A DNA stretch of 64,000 bases from Nitratiruptor tergarcus DSM 16512 (lineage in GTDB: Bacteria; Campylobacterota; Campylobacteria; Campylobacterales; Nitratiruptoraceae), in NCBI RefSeq assembly GCF_027946175.1, contig NZ_AP026671.1:558001-622000 (forward strand). Reading direction: 5' to 3'. This document shows, piece by piece, positions 1-6,648 of this stretch. Made by a program: the position numbers and the translations under genes. How positions within the stretch are numbered: the stretch's first letter is position 1; every line of letters starts with the position of its first letter. The notes under the pieces were generated by a model. The model had not been told where the DNA came from. It did no database searches and saw only the letters and a list, made by a program, of their open reading frames with translations.

Positions 1-1
1 C

Positions 2-103
2 GATTGTGGGCTTAAAACTAGAAAATGGGATGAGGTAATACCGGCTCTAACAAACATGGTGGAAGCAACAAAAGAGATTAGAAAACGTATTGTTAAGCTA
101 TAA
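2..103 (+). CDS. metE: Cobalamin-independent methionine synthase MetE, C-terminal fragment
   Basis: Only the last 33 codons are in the window, because the gene begins before base 1. The readable tail starts [16 protein letters not shown] and ends RKRIVKL before a TAA stop at 101-103. The DCGLKTR element is the conserved C-terminal zinc-site segment of MetE, where the Cys is a zinc ligand; the enzyme transfers the methyl group of methyltetrahydropteroyl-triglutamate to homocysteine. The following tryptophan and the helix with VEATKEIR also fit the family. A perfect hairpin directly follows the stop. The family call is firm for so short a fragment, but the archaeal-type short MetE cannot be excluded without the rest. 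Confidence 0.85.
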   Translation, partial: DCGLKTRKWDEVIPALTNMVEATKEIRKRIVKL

Positions 104-132
104 TTTCAAAAGGGCAAATCGCCCTTTTGAAA
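104..132 (+). terminator. Perfect hairpin between metE and the aspartoacylase gene
   Basis: A perfect 12-bp stem (104-115 pairing with 121-132) closes a 5-nt loop directly after the metE stop. No U-tract follows on the + strand, so it is not a textbook intrinsic terminator. The 3' arm runs into AAAGGA (130-135), the likely ribosome binding site of the next gene, whose ATG is at 142. It may act as a weak terminator, as an mRNA processing or stability element, or as a lid on translation of the downstream gene. Confidence 0.55.
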
Positions 133-141
133 GGACGATAA

Positions 142-957
142 ATGAAAGTTACAATTGCAGGCGGCGTGCATGGAAATGAACTTATAGGCATTTATATTGT
201 AAAAAAACTGATGCGAGAAAATTTTTGGCTCAAAGATATTGCAATAGATTACTTACTAGCAAATCCAAAAGCTATAAAAGAGTGCAGACGCTATATAGAC
301 TACGATCTCAATCGCTCTTTTTCTCAAGAAGCACTCAGCAAAGACTCTCATATTTATGAATATGAACGAGCTAAAGTGCTCAAAAAAAGATTAGAAGATA
401 CAGATTTTCTCATAGATTTGCATACTACTACTGCAAATATGGGTATCACAATAGTACTTAGCAAAGATGATCCTCTGAGCGCAAATATAGCCAAAATATT
501 GGCAAGAGAGTATGAAAATGTCAAGATCCTTCGCTGGTTTGGCACTGAGGAGGGCAACTTTATCAATAGCTGTGTGAAAAGTTCCATTACAATTGAAGTT
601 GGTCCTGTCTGTCAAGGGGTATTGGATGCATCAATCTTTTTTAATACACTGAAAGTACTCAAAAGAGCCTTAGATATTTTGCGAAAAGATGAAAAGATGG
701 ATGAGAAGGTGGTCTGTTACGATATTTATGATTATAGGGATTTTCCAAGAGAGGACGAAGAGCTTGCAGGCATGATTCATCCTGAATTTCTTGGGAGAGA
801 TTATCAACTGCTTCATCATGGTGATCCAATATTTTTACGATTTGATGAAGAAGAGATTTTTTATGAAGGAGAGCCATCCTATCCTGTTTTTATCAATGAA
901 GCAGCCTATTACGAAAAGAAAATAGCTTTTTGTTTAGCAAAGAAAAATATGCTTTAG
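142..957 (+). CDS. Aspartoacylase/succinylglutamate desuccinylase family zinc hydrolase
   Basis: This 271-residue protein belongs to the AspA/AstE branch of the M14-like zinc hydrolases, which remove an acyl group from an N-acylated amino acid. The zinc site is visible as GGVHGNE (His10, Glu13) and LIDLHTTT (His94). The substrate-carboxylate pair lies in YDLNRSF (Asn57-Arg58), and the catalytic Glu152 in TIEVGPVCQG. The VGP and DLNRSF forms resemble aspartoacylase more than succinylglutamate desuccinylase, but the substrate is not certain. There is no signal peptide, so it should be cytoplasmic. It follows metE by 38 bp and could be co-transcribed with it. Two carboxypeptidases and two ATP-grasp ligases lie 3-6 kb downstream, which may or may not be related to its role. 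Confidence 0.8.
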   Translation: MKVTIAGGVHGNELIGIYIVKKLMRENFWLKDIAIDYLLANPKAIKECRRYIDYDLNRSFSQEALSKDSHIYEYERAKVLKKRLEDTDFLIDLHTTTANMGITIVLSKDDPLSANIAKILAREYENVKILRWFGTEEGNFINSCVKSSITIEVGPVCQGVLDASIFFNTLKVLKRALDILRKDEKMDEKVVCYDIYDYRDFPREDEELAGMIHPEFLGRDYQLLHHGDPIFLRFDEEEIFYEGEPSYPVFINEAAYYEKKIAFCLAKKNML

Positions 958-1012
958 CAAGTAAACTGTAATTTTTTTTCGTTAAAATAGAGCAAAAAAA
1001 AGAGGAGGGGTA

Positions 1013-1891
1013 ATGGGAATAATACTCTTTATACTTATGAACTTAGCCGTAATGGCTTCGATATATTTGACTATATTTATCATTGAAGCATTTTTTGGTG
1101 TAAGGCTCGATCAAGGCACAATTAGCGGACTTTTGATTCTCTCTTTTATTGTTGGTTTTAGCGGTGCACTTATTTCTCTCTTTTTGTCTAAATGGATGGC
1201 AAAAATGCATATGGGAGTGCAAGTAATAGAGCATCCAAGCAATGCAACTGAAGAGTGGCTTGTGAAAACTGTTTACAAGCTTGCAGATGAAGCTGGTATA
1301 GGCAGACCAGAAGTTGGGATTTTCAATGGTCCTCCTAACGCTTTTGCTACAGGATGGAACCGTAATGATGCTCTTGTAGCAGTCTCTACATCTTTACTTG
1401 AACTTATGAGTCCAGAAGAGGTTGAGGGGGTTTTAGCTCATGAGATAAGCCACATCAAACATGGCGATATGATTACTATGACACTCTTGCAAGGTGTTCT
1501 CAATACCTTTGTTTTCTTCTTCTCTCGTCTTATTGCAAATATCATTGCACCAAAAGATGAGGAAGGCAATCCTAGTCCAATGGCCTATATGGCTATAAGT
1601 TTTGCGCTAGAGATTGCTTTAACAATTTTTGCAACAATGCTTGCTATGTGGTTTAGTAGATACCGTGAATTTAAAGCAGACGAGGGTGCGGTACGTCTCG
1701 ATGGGCCAAGAGGTATCTATTATGCTTTAGCCAAACTTGGTCAGATTCCAAAAGAGCAAGTGGCTTTGCCTAGTGATATGAAAGCTTTTGGTATCGTGGG
1801 ATTTATGGATCTCTTTGCTTCACATCCACCAATTGAAAAACGCTTAGCACATATAAAAGAGGTGGCACAAGAGATGGGGTATCATTTATGA
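1013..1891 (+). CDS. htpX: Membrane zinc metalloprotease HtpX
   Basis: This 292-residue M48 protease degrades damaged inner-membrane proteins. The N-terminus has two membrane segments (about residues 5-27 and 38-58). The zinc motif HEISH is at residues 143-147, giving His143, Glu144 and His147. The third-ligand motif EFKAD is at 219-223, after two further hydrophobic stretches (about 160-180 and 192-215). Length and layout match bacterial HtpX closely. A strong ribosome site (GAGGAGGGG) precedes the ATG at 1013. The start is 55 bp after the previous gene, so it probably has its own promoter. A membrane-anchored unknown follows 18 bp later and is likely co-transcribed. Confidence 0.95.
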   Translation: MGIILFILMNLAVMASIYLTIFIIEAFFGVRLDQGTISGLLILSFIVGFSGALISLFLSKWMAKMHMGVQVIEHPSNATEEWLVKTVYKLADEAGIGRPEVGIFNGPPNAFATGWNRNDALVAVSTSLLELMSPEEVEGVLAHEISHIKHGDMITMTLLQGVLNTFVFFFSRLIANIIAPKDEEGNPSPMAYMAISFALEIALTIFATMLAMWFSRYREFKADEGAVRLDGPRGIYYALAKLGQIPKEQVALPSDMKAFGIVGFMDLFASHPPIEKRLAHIKEVAQEMGYHL

Positions 1892-1909
1892 TACCCTTGA
1901 AGGATTATA

Positions 1910-2305
1910 ATGTTTGAAGAGATTGCAAGGAATTTTAAATTTTCAAAAGATAATGAAACACTTCTAATCTCTCTTGGTATTCTTGTAGTACTTATCATTC
2001 TTTTTGTCGCAATTATGCTTTACAATAATTATCTTCAAAAAAAAGCGGAGTTCAAACATTTTACTTTTTTGATCGGTGAACGTAATATTGCAAAAGATGA
2101 TATGAAGAGACTTTTTAATTATTTGACCAAACATAAAATAGATCCTAAATTGATTTTAGAGAGTGAAGAAGTTATGGAGCGAGCAGTCAAGGGAGCAGGA
2201 CTAGATTTGGCTGAAATGAGAGAAAAATTGGGATTTGATAAGGGCTCTCTTATAAAACGCTATTTGGAGCGCCAAGAGGAGTTACGGAAAAAGTGGAATA
2301 GTTAG
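1910..2305 (+). CDS. Membrane-anchored protein of unknown function
   Basis: I do not recognise this 131-residue protein. One strong membrane segment spans about residues 20-42, preceded by a short charged N-terminus. The rest (about 45-131) is soluble, charged and helical, and includes a stretch rich in Lys, Asp and Glu that ends in KRYLERQEELRKKWNS. It has no metal-binding motif and no catalytic signature. A good ribosome site (AAGGA) lies just before the ATG, and the gene starts 18 bp after htpX, so the two are probably one operon. A role alongside HtpX in membrane quality control is only a neighbourhood guess. Confidence 0.7.
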   Translation: MFEEIARNFKFSKDNETLLISLGILVVLIILFVAIMLYNNYLQKKAEFKHFTFLIGERNIAKDDMKRLFNYLTKHKIDPKLILESEEVMERAVKGAGLDLAEMREKLGFDKGSLIKRYLERQEELRKKWNS

Positions 2306-2331
2306 TAGTAATATGTATTAAAAGGTATTTT

Positions 2332-3177
2332 ATGAAAAGATTGATACTCTTTATTTTAGCTATTACTTCGCTTTTTGCAAGTAGCATTGAGTATGGGCAT
2401 GGAAATTTTCAAATGAAATATTCTCTTTTCAATCAAAATTTTTCAGTAGATACAGATATCTCAACATACTCATTTGTTGAAGAACATAAAAATATTTTTA
2501 GTTCTGATTACTACTATCGCTTCAATATTACATGGATGGCAGCTGATCAAGTTACAGCTATGTATAAATATATGGATACAATGGTATCTCCTTTGCATAT
2601 AGCTACATTTGCATTTGAGCCTAAGGGTTTAGATATTAGTATTGGTTTGGGTAAAAACGTATATCACAAAAGTGAACATGACTATTTAGGTATAGGACTA
2701 GATACAGGTGTCTCTATGCCGTATGCTGACTGTATGATTGAAGCTGTTAATTATATCGATATTGGTGATTTGATGAGAACAAAAAAACTCTTTAAAGTTG
2801 ATGTAACTACATACAAAATTGGACCTCATGTTACATTTTCTCATGCATTTACCAGTATGCTGAGTCTTTATGGTGCAGCAAATTACTCTTTTCAAAGCTT
2901 TAGATTTAAATCTGGCATTATTGATTCTAAAGTAAAAGTTGATGGACATACATACGGATTTGATATAGGATTGAGAGCGGATCTTCTTCATAAAAATTAT
3001 CGAGCAAAGTTTATAACTGTCAAGCCAAGATTATATGGCGTATTGGGATATCACTATCAAAAATGGGATGTAGATAGCTTTTATGTAAGAGCGTTCTCTT
3101 TCTCTCTTCCTTTAGAGTTTGGCGATATAGAGTTTAGAAGTAGTTATATGTATCTAGGAATTGGATACTCATTTTAA
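2332..3177 (+). CDS. Predicted outer-membrane beta-barrel protein, function unknown
   Basis: This 281-residue protein begins with a clear signal peptide (MKRLILFILAITSLFASS). What follows is a chain of alternating polar and aromatic strands and ends in Phe (YLGIGYSF), the usual last residue of an outer-membrane barrel. There is little long hydrophobic helix. The repeated glycine-containing turns and regular alternation suggest about eight to ten strands. The likely function (small porin or surface barrel) is not visible. The gene lies 26 bp after the preceding one, with AAAGG before the ATG, and its stop sits at the edge of a strong terminator shared with the opposing M20 gene. Confidence 0.65.
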   Translation: MKRLILFILAITSLFASSIEYGHGNFQMKYSLFNQNFSVDTDISTYSFVEEHKNIFSSDYYYRFNITWMAADQVTAMYKYMDTMVSPLHIATFAFEPKGLDISIGLGKNVYHKSEHDYLGIGLDTGVSMPYADCMIEAVNYIDIGDLMRTKKLFKVDVTTYKIGPHVTFSHAFTSMLSLYGAANYSFQSFRFKSGIIDSKVKVDGHTYGFDIGLRADLLHKNYRAKFITVKPRLYGVLGYHYQKWDVDSFYVRAFSFSLPLEFGDIEFRSSYMYLGIGYSF

Positions 3178-3198
3178 AGAGGCTCAAGCCTCTTTTTT
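3176..3198 (+). terminator. Intrinsic terminator between convergent genes
   Basis: An 8-bp stem (3176-3183 with 3188-3195, loop TCAA) runs into six T residues (3193-3198), a good intrinsic terminator for the + strand barrel gene. The same hairpin contains the last codon and stop of the opposing M20 peptidase gene, so the ends of both genes are built into the structure. On the - strand the tract after the hairpin is A/T-rich but less T-pure. Confidence 0.8.
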
Positions 3199-4281
3199 GC
3201 TTTCTTGCATAAATCCTTTTAATAGTGACGTAGTAAGTTCAATTCTTTGTATAAAGCTTTTTTTACTCGCTCTTTCATGTATAGTATGATCTCCATCTCC
3301 ATAAGGACCGAATCCATCTAATGTAACAGTACCTGCAGATGCAGCAATATTTGCATCGCTTCCACCACCACGATGCTCGACTGGAAGCTTGATTCCTGTC
3401 CATTGTTTTATACGCTCCAAAAATGCGAGTTGCTCTGGACGCTCCTCCATTACATCGCGCTGCAGTCTTCCACCTAGTGTAGCAGTTGTTCCAGGAATAA
3501 AAGAGGTATTGGTAATTTCAGTCATACTTGCAAGAACTCTGTCTCTTTCACTTGCACTTGTAAAACGAGTTTCAAAAAGAAGCGTAGCCATTGGACTAAT
3601 CGTATTTGCGCCAATTCCTCCTTCAATCTTGCCTACATTTACCGTTGTTCCATTATCTGGATCGCTTAAGTGTGAAAGAGCCAGAATTTTATGAGCAGCT
3701 TCTTGGTTCGCATCAATTCCATCTTTAAAGCAGTTTCCTGCATGAGCAGCTTTTCCTTTTATCTCTATCTCAAATGTACCTATCCCTTTTCTTTGGGTAA
3801 CAACCTCACCATTTTTGCCGGCTGCTTCAAATACAAGGCAGTAGTCATACTCTTTGGCTATATTGAATGTAAGTTCTGAAGAGTCATCGCTGCCGGTCTC
3901 TTCGTCGCTTACTAAAAAAATATCTACATTAAAAAGCTCTTTTTGGCGGCGCAAAGCCTCTATCATGACCATAATCCCGCCTTTCATATCACAAACCCCA
4001 GGACCATAGATCCACTCTTCATCTTCCCTGAAATATTCAAATGTTCCAGGTGGAAATACTGTATCGAGGTGTCCTAGAAGCAGAATTTTTTCTCCCTCTT
4101 TTTTGGGTGACTTGAACCATAAGTGATTACCTATATGTTCTCTTTCAAAAACTGTAGTTACGTATCCTAAAGATTCTAGTTTTATACGTACTATTTCACC
4201 GTTTTTATCCACTCCAGCTTTATTTTTAGTATAAGAATTAATATTGATAAGCTCTTCTAATTCACTAAAACTATACTCCAT
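3184..4281 (-). CDS. M20 family metallopeptidase, glutamate carboxypeptidase (CPG2)-like
   Basis: This 365-residue enzyme has the di-zinc M20 signatures in order: GHLDTVF (His71, Asp73), GPGVCDMKGG (bridging Asp98), DEETGS (Glu127 catalytic, Glu128 ligand), a dimerisation domain in the middle, and GGGSDAN and HTIHERA near the C-terminus. The pattern is closest to carboxypeptidase G2, which cleaves C-terminal glutamate from peptides and folates. There is no signal peptide, whereas Pseudomonas CPG2 is exported, so this one should act in the cytoplasm. It is transcribed away from a two-ligase/M14 cassette, with only 59 bp between the start codons, which suggests shared control and possibly a shared substrate. 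The exact substrate is unknown. Confidence 0.85.
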   Translation of the reverse strand: MEYSFSELEELININSYTKNKAGVDKNGEIVRIKLESLGYVTTVFEREHIGNHLWFKSPKKEGEKILLLGHLDTVFPPGTFEYFREDEEWIYGPGVCDMKGGIMVMIEALRRQKELFNVDIFLVSDEETGSDDSSELTFNIAKEYDYCLVFEAAGKNGEVVTQRKGIGTFEIEIKGKAAHAGNCFKDGIDANQEAAHKILALSHLSDPDNGTTVNVGKIEGGIGANTISPMATLLFETRFTSASERDRVLASMTEITNTSFIPGTTATLGGRLQRDVMEERPEQLAFLERIKQWTGIKLPVEHRGGGSDANIAASAGTVTLDGFGPYGDGDHTIHERASKKSFIQRIELTTSLLKGFMQESKKEA

Positions 4282-4340
4282 TTTAAAACCTTTTAATCAA
4301 CTTTTATGTATTATAAAAAAAATTTTCTTAAGGGATTCTC

Positions 4341-5240
4341 ATGGCTCATATCGGGATATGGATGTACCAAAATGGAGGTGGTGATGTCATTGAGCAAAAG
4401 ATGGTGCGAAAACTGCAAGAAAGAGGCCATAAAGTAACTACAGGTCTCAACCTTCGCCATGCTATTGCAGAAAATGGGAAAATGTTGCTTGATGGTATGA
4501 ATTTGTATGAGCTTGACTGTTTTTTTAGCTACAACGCAGGAGAGCAGACAAAATATCAGGTCTACCTTTATGAGGCGCTAGACAGGCATGTTCCTTGTAT
4601 TAATAATTTTCAAGCTTTTGCCATCAGTGAAGACAAGTTTAAAACAAATGATACATTAAGATTGCATGGTATCCGCACGGCTGACTATTTTTTATGCCAC
4701 AGAGAAGATGTCGAGACGATTCGCAACAAAGTCTTGGAATGGGGCAAAGCGGTCTTTAAGACAGTTGATGGCTGGGGCGGTATGGGAATGGCGTTAGTAG
4801 ATAGTAAAGATAAGCTAGATATGATTTTACCATTTTTAAACCAAACAGATCTACGTTTTTTCTATATAGAAAAATTCATCGATTATGACGGAAGTGACTA
4901 TCGCATCGATATAGTTAATGGGGAGTTTATTGCCTGTTATGGTAGAAAGGCAAAAGAGGGGGATTGGAGAACAAATGTGACGAGTGGTGGCAGTGTAATT
5001 ATGAGAGATTGTGATGATAAAGTGATTGAATTGGCAAAAAGAGCTGCAAATGCTCTTAACATCGAGATAGCCGGTGTGGATATCATCTACGATAGGGCAA
5101 ATGAAGAGTATGTGGTGCTTGAGGTGAACGGGATTCCGGCATTTGCAACACCTGAGCAAGAGCAAATGGGACTTGATTTTAATGACAAAAAGATAGAAAA
5201 AATTGTAGAACTAATAGATAAAAGGATAAACAATGGCTAA
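4341..5240 (+). CDS. ATP-grasp ligase, RimK-like
   Basis: This 299-residue ATP-grasp enzyme resembles the RimK family, which joins amino acids (often glutamate) to a carboxylate through an acyl-phosphate. The ATP lysine and glycine loop appear as VFKTVDGWGGMGM (Lys140), the RimK-type segment as DWRTNVTSGGS (209-219), and the metal ligands as Asp247 and LEVNG (Glu261, Asn263). All key residues look intact. The first 95 residues form the pre-ATP-grasp domain. The gene overlaps the next ATP-grasp gene by 8 nt and diverges from an M20 carboxypeptidase. The acceptor is unknown: it could be a protein tail, a small peptide or a cofactor. Confidence 0.85.
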   Translation: MAHIGIWMYQNGGGDVIEQKMVRKLQERGHKVTTGLNLRHAIAENGKMLLDGMNLYELDCFFSYNAGEQTKYQVYLYEALDRHVPCINNFQAFAISEDKFKTNDTLRLHGIRTADYFLCHREDVETIRNKVLEWGKAVFKTVDGWGGMGMALVDSKDKLDMILPFLNQTDLRFFYIEKFIDYDGSDYRIDIVNGEFIACYGRKAKEGDWRTNVTSGGSVIMRDCDDKVIELAKRAANALNIEIAGVDIIYDRANEEYVVLEVNGIPAFATPEQEQMGLDFNDKKIEKIVELIDKRINNG

Positions 5241-6648
5241 AAAACTTCCAAAAATAGGACTTTTGTATCTCGATTATGTACTGAGATTTTTTGATAAGAG
5301 CAACTTTAGAGGTTGGCCGGATAAAATAGAGACAGTGGTCTATCACTGGAAAGGGGATGAAGAGCGGTTTATTAAAGAGGTAAAGAAAAAAAAGATTGAT
5401 GTACTCATTGGAAATATTCCGGCAACGGCGTATGAGACCTTTAGAAAAATTGCAAGAGAGCTTCCAAATGTGAGATTCATTCCAAGTTTAGATGCCCAAT
5501 TTGCCAATAAAAGCAAAGAAAATGTGACAAGATTTTGCTGGAAATATGACATCCCTATTCCAAAAACGTACATTTTTTATGATAAAGAAGAGGGAATGGA
5601 GTTTTTAAAAAACACTATCTATCCAAAAATTATTAAACGCAGTTATGGTCCAAGCAATTATGGTGGATATTATGTTCATAAAGTTGACAGTTTCGAAGAA
5701 GCAAAAAAGCTGCTTGAAACTAAAAAATATTGTCCAATTTATGTGCAAGATTTCGTACCAATGAGTGCAGATATCAGGGTCATGCTTATTGGCCATAAAC
5801 CTGTATGTGCTTTTTGGAGAAGACCACCTGAGGGACACTGGCTAACAAACACAAGTCAGGGTGGAAGCATGGATTATATGGATGTGCCAAAAGGAGTACT
5901 TGATTTGGCTGTCAAAGTGAGTAAAGCGGCAAATGCGGAGTATTGGGCGTGTGATATTGCTGTTGGAAAAGAGGATGGCAAATATAGAATACTTGAGTGT
6001 GCTACCGCCTTTGCCGCGTTTCCATACATCAGAGATTGGATAGGGCAATATCTCATGTGGAAACTCAGTAATGGTAGATTTCCTAAGCCAAATATACCTG
6101 TATACAACTGGGAGGAGCTTGGCAAAATCGACAGCTCTCTTCTTAGAACCATGCGCTATATTACATTTGGCCGCTATACACCAAGTTTTGATGGAGCATA
6201 TTTTCTTAATCGCCAAAAGATGGCAGAGGATGGTAGTGTAAAAGCGCTTTGGGAGCTTGATGAGCAGTATCCAATGCTAAATACTGAGGATAGAGACTAT
6301 GAGGAGTGGCCAAGTGAAAAGTGGGATTTTACAGGTAAATGTAAAGGTTTTTGGAAAGGTAAAAGCCCTAAAGAGAAACAAGAATCGAACGAAGAGTATG
6401 TCTTTGAAGAGCCACAAGATGCAGAACCGGTGACTCTAACAGAAGAGCAGATTATTAACTTTTTAGAAGAAACGCTGGGCAAAAAGAGAGCAAAAAAAGT
6501 TTTGGATCGGATGGATGCATTTAATATCGCTTATGCACTGGATAATAATCCAGAGAGTTTATTGGAGCTTAAAGGAATAAAAGATAAAACTCTGCAAAAA
6601 CTTCTCATAGCCTGGGAAGCATTTAAAAAGGAATCGGTTGAAGCATAA
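5233..6648 (+). CDS. Second ATP-grasp ligase with C-terminal helical (HhH-like) extension
   Basis: This 471-residue protein has an N-terminal alpha/beta domain (1-90), an ATP-grasp core (about 95-290) and a long tail. The ATP lysine region is KIIKRSYGPSNYGGYY (132-147), and WLTNTSQGGS (203-212) matches the RimK-type segment. Where the first ligase has LEVN this one has LECA (254-257), so the metal-binding Asn is replaced by Ala. The tail contains a charged linker (about 375-400) and then helices whose sequence NPESLLELKGIKDKTLQKLL looks like a helix-hairpin-helix unit. It overlaps the ligase before it (8 nt) and the M14 gene after it (11 nt). It may be a divergent catalyst or a partner of the first ligase. 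Confidence 0.8.
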   Translation: MAKKLPKIGLLYLDYVLRFFDKSNFRGWPDKIETVVYHWKGDEERFIKEVKKKKIDVLIGNIPATAYETFRKIARELPNVRFIPSLDAQFANKSKENVTRFCWKYDIPIPKTYIFYDKEEGMEFLKNTIYPKIIKRSYGPSNYGGYYVHKVDSFEEAKKLLETKKYCPIYVQDFVPMSADIRVMLIGHKPVCAFWRRPPEGHWLTNTSQGGSMDYMDVPKGVLDLAVKVSKAANAEYWACDIAVGKEDGKYRILECATAFAAFPYIRDWIGQYLMWKLSNGRFPKPNIPVYNWEELGKIDSSLLRTMRYITFGRYTPSFDGAYFLNRQKMAEDGSVKALWELDEQYPMLNTEDRDYEEWPSEKWDFTGKCKGFWKGKSPKEKQESNEEYVFEEPQDAEPVTLTEEQIINFLEETLGKKRAKKVLDRMDAFNIAYALDNNPESLLELKGIKDKTLQKLLIAWEAFKKESVEA

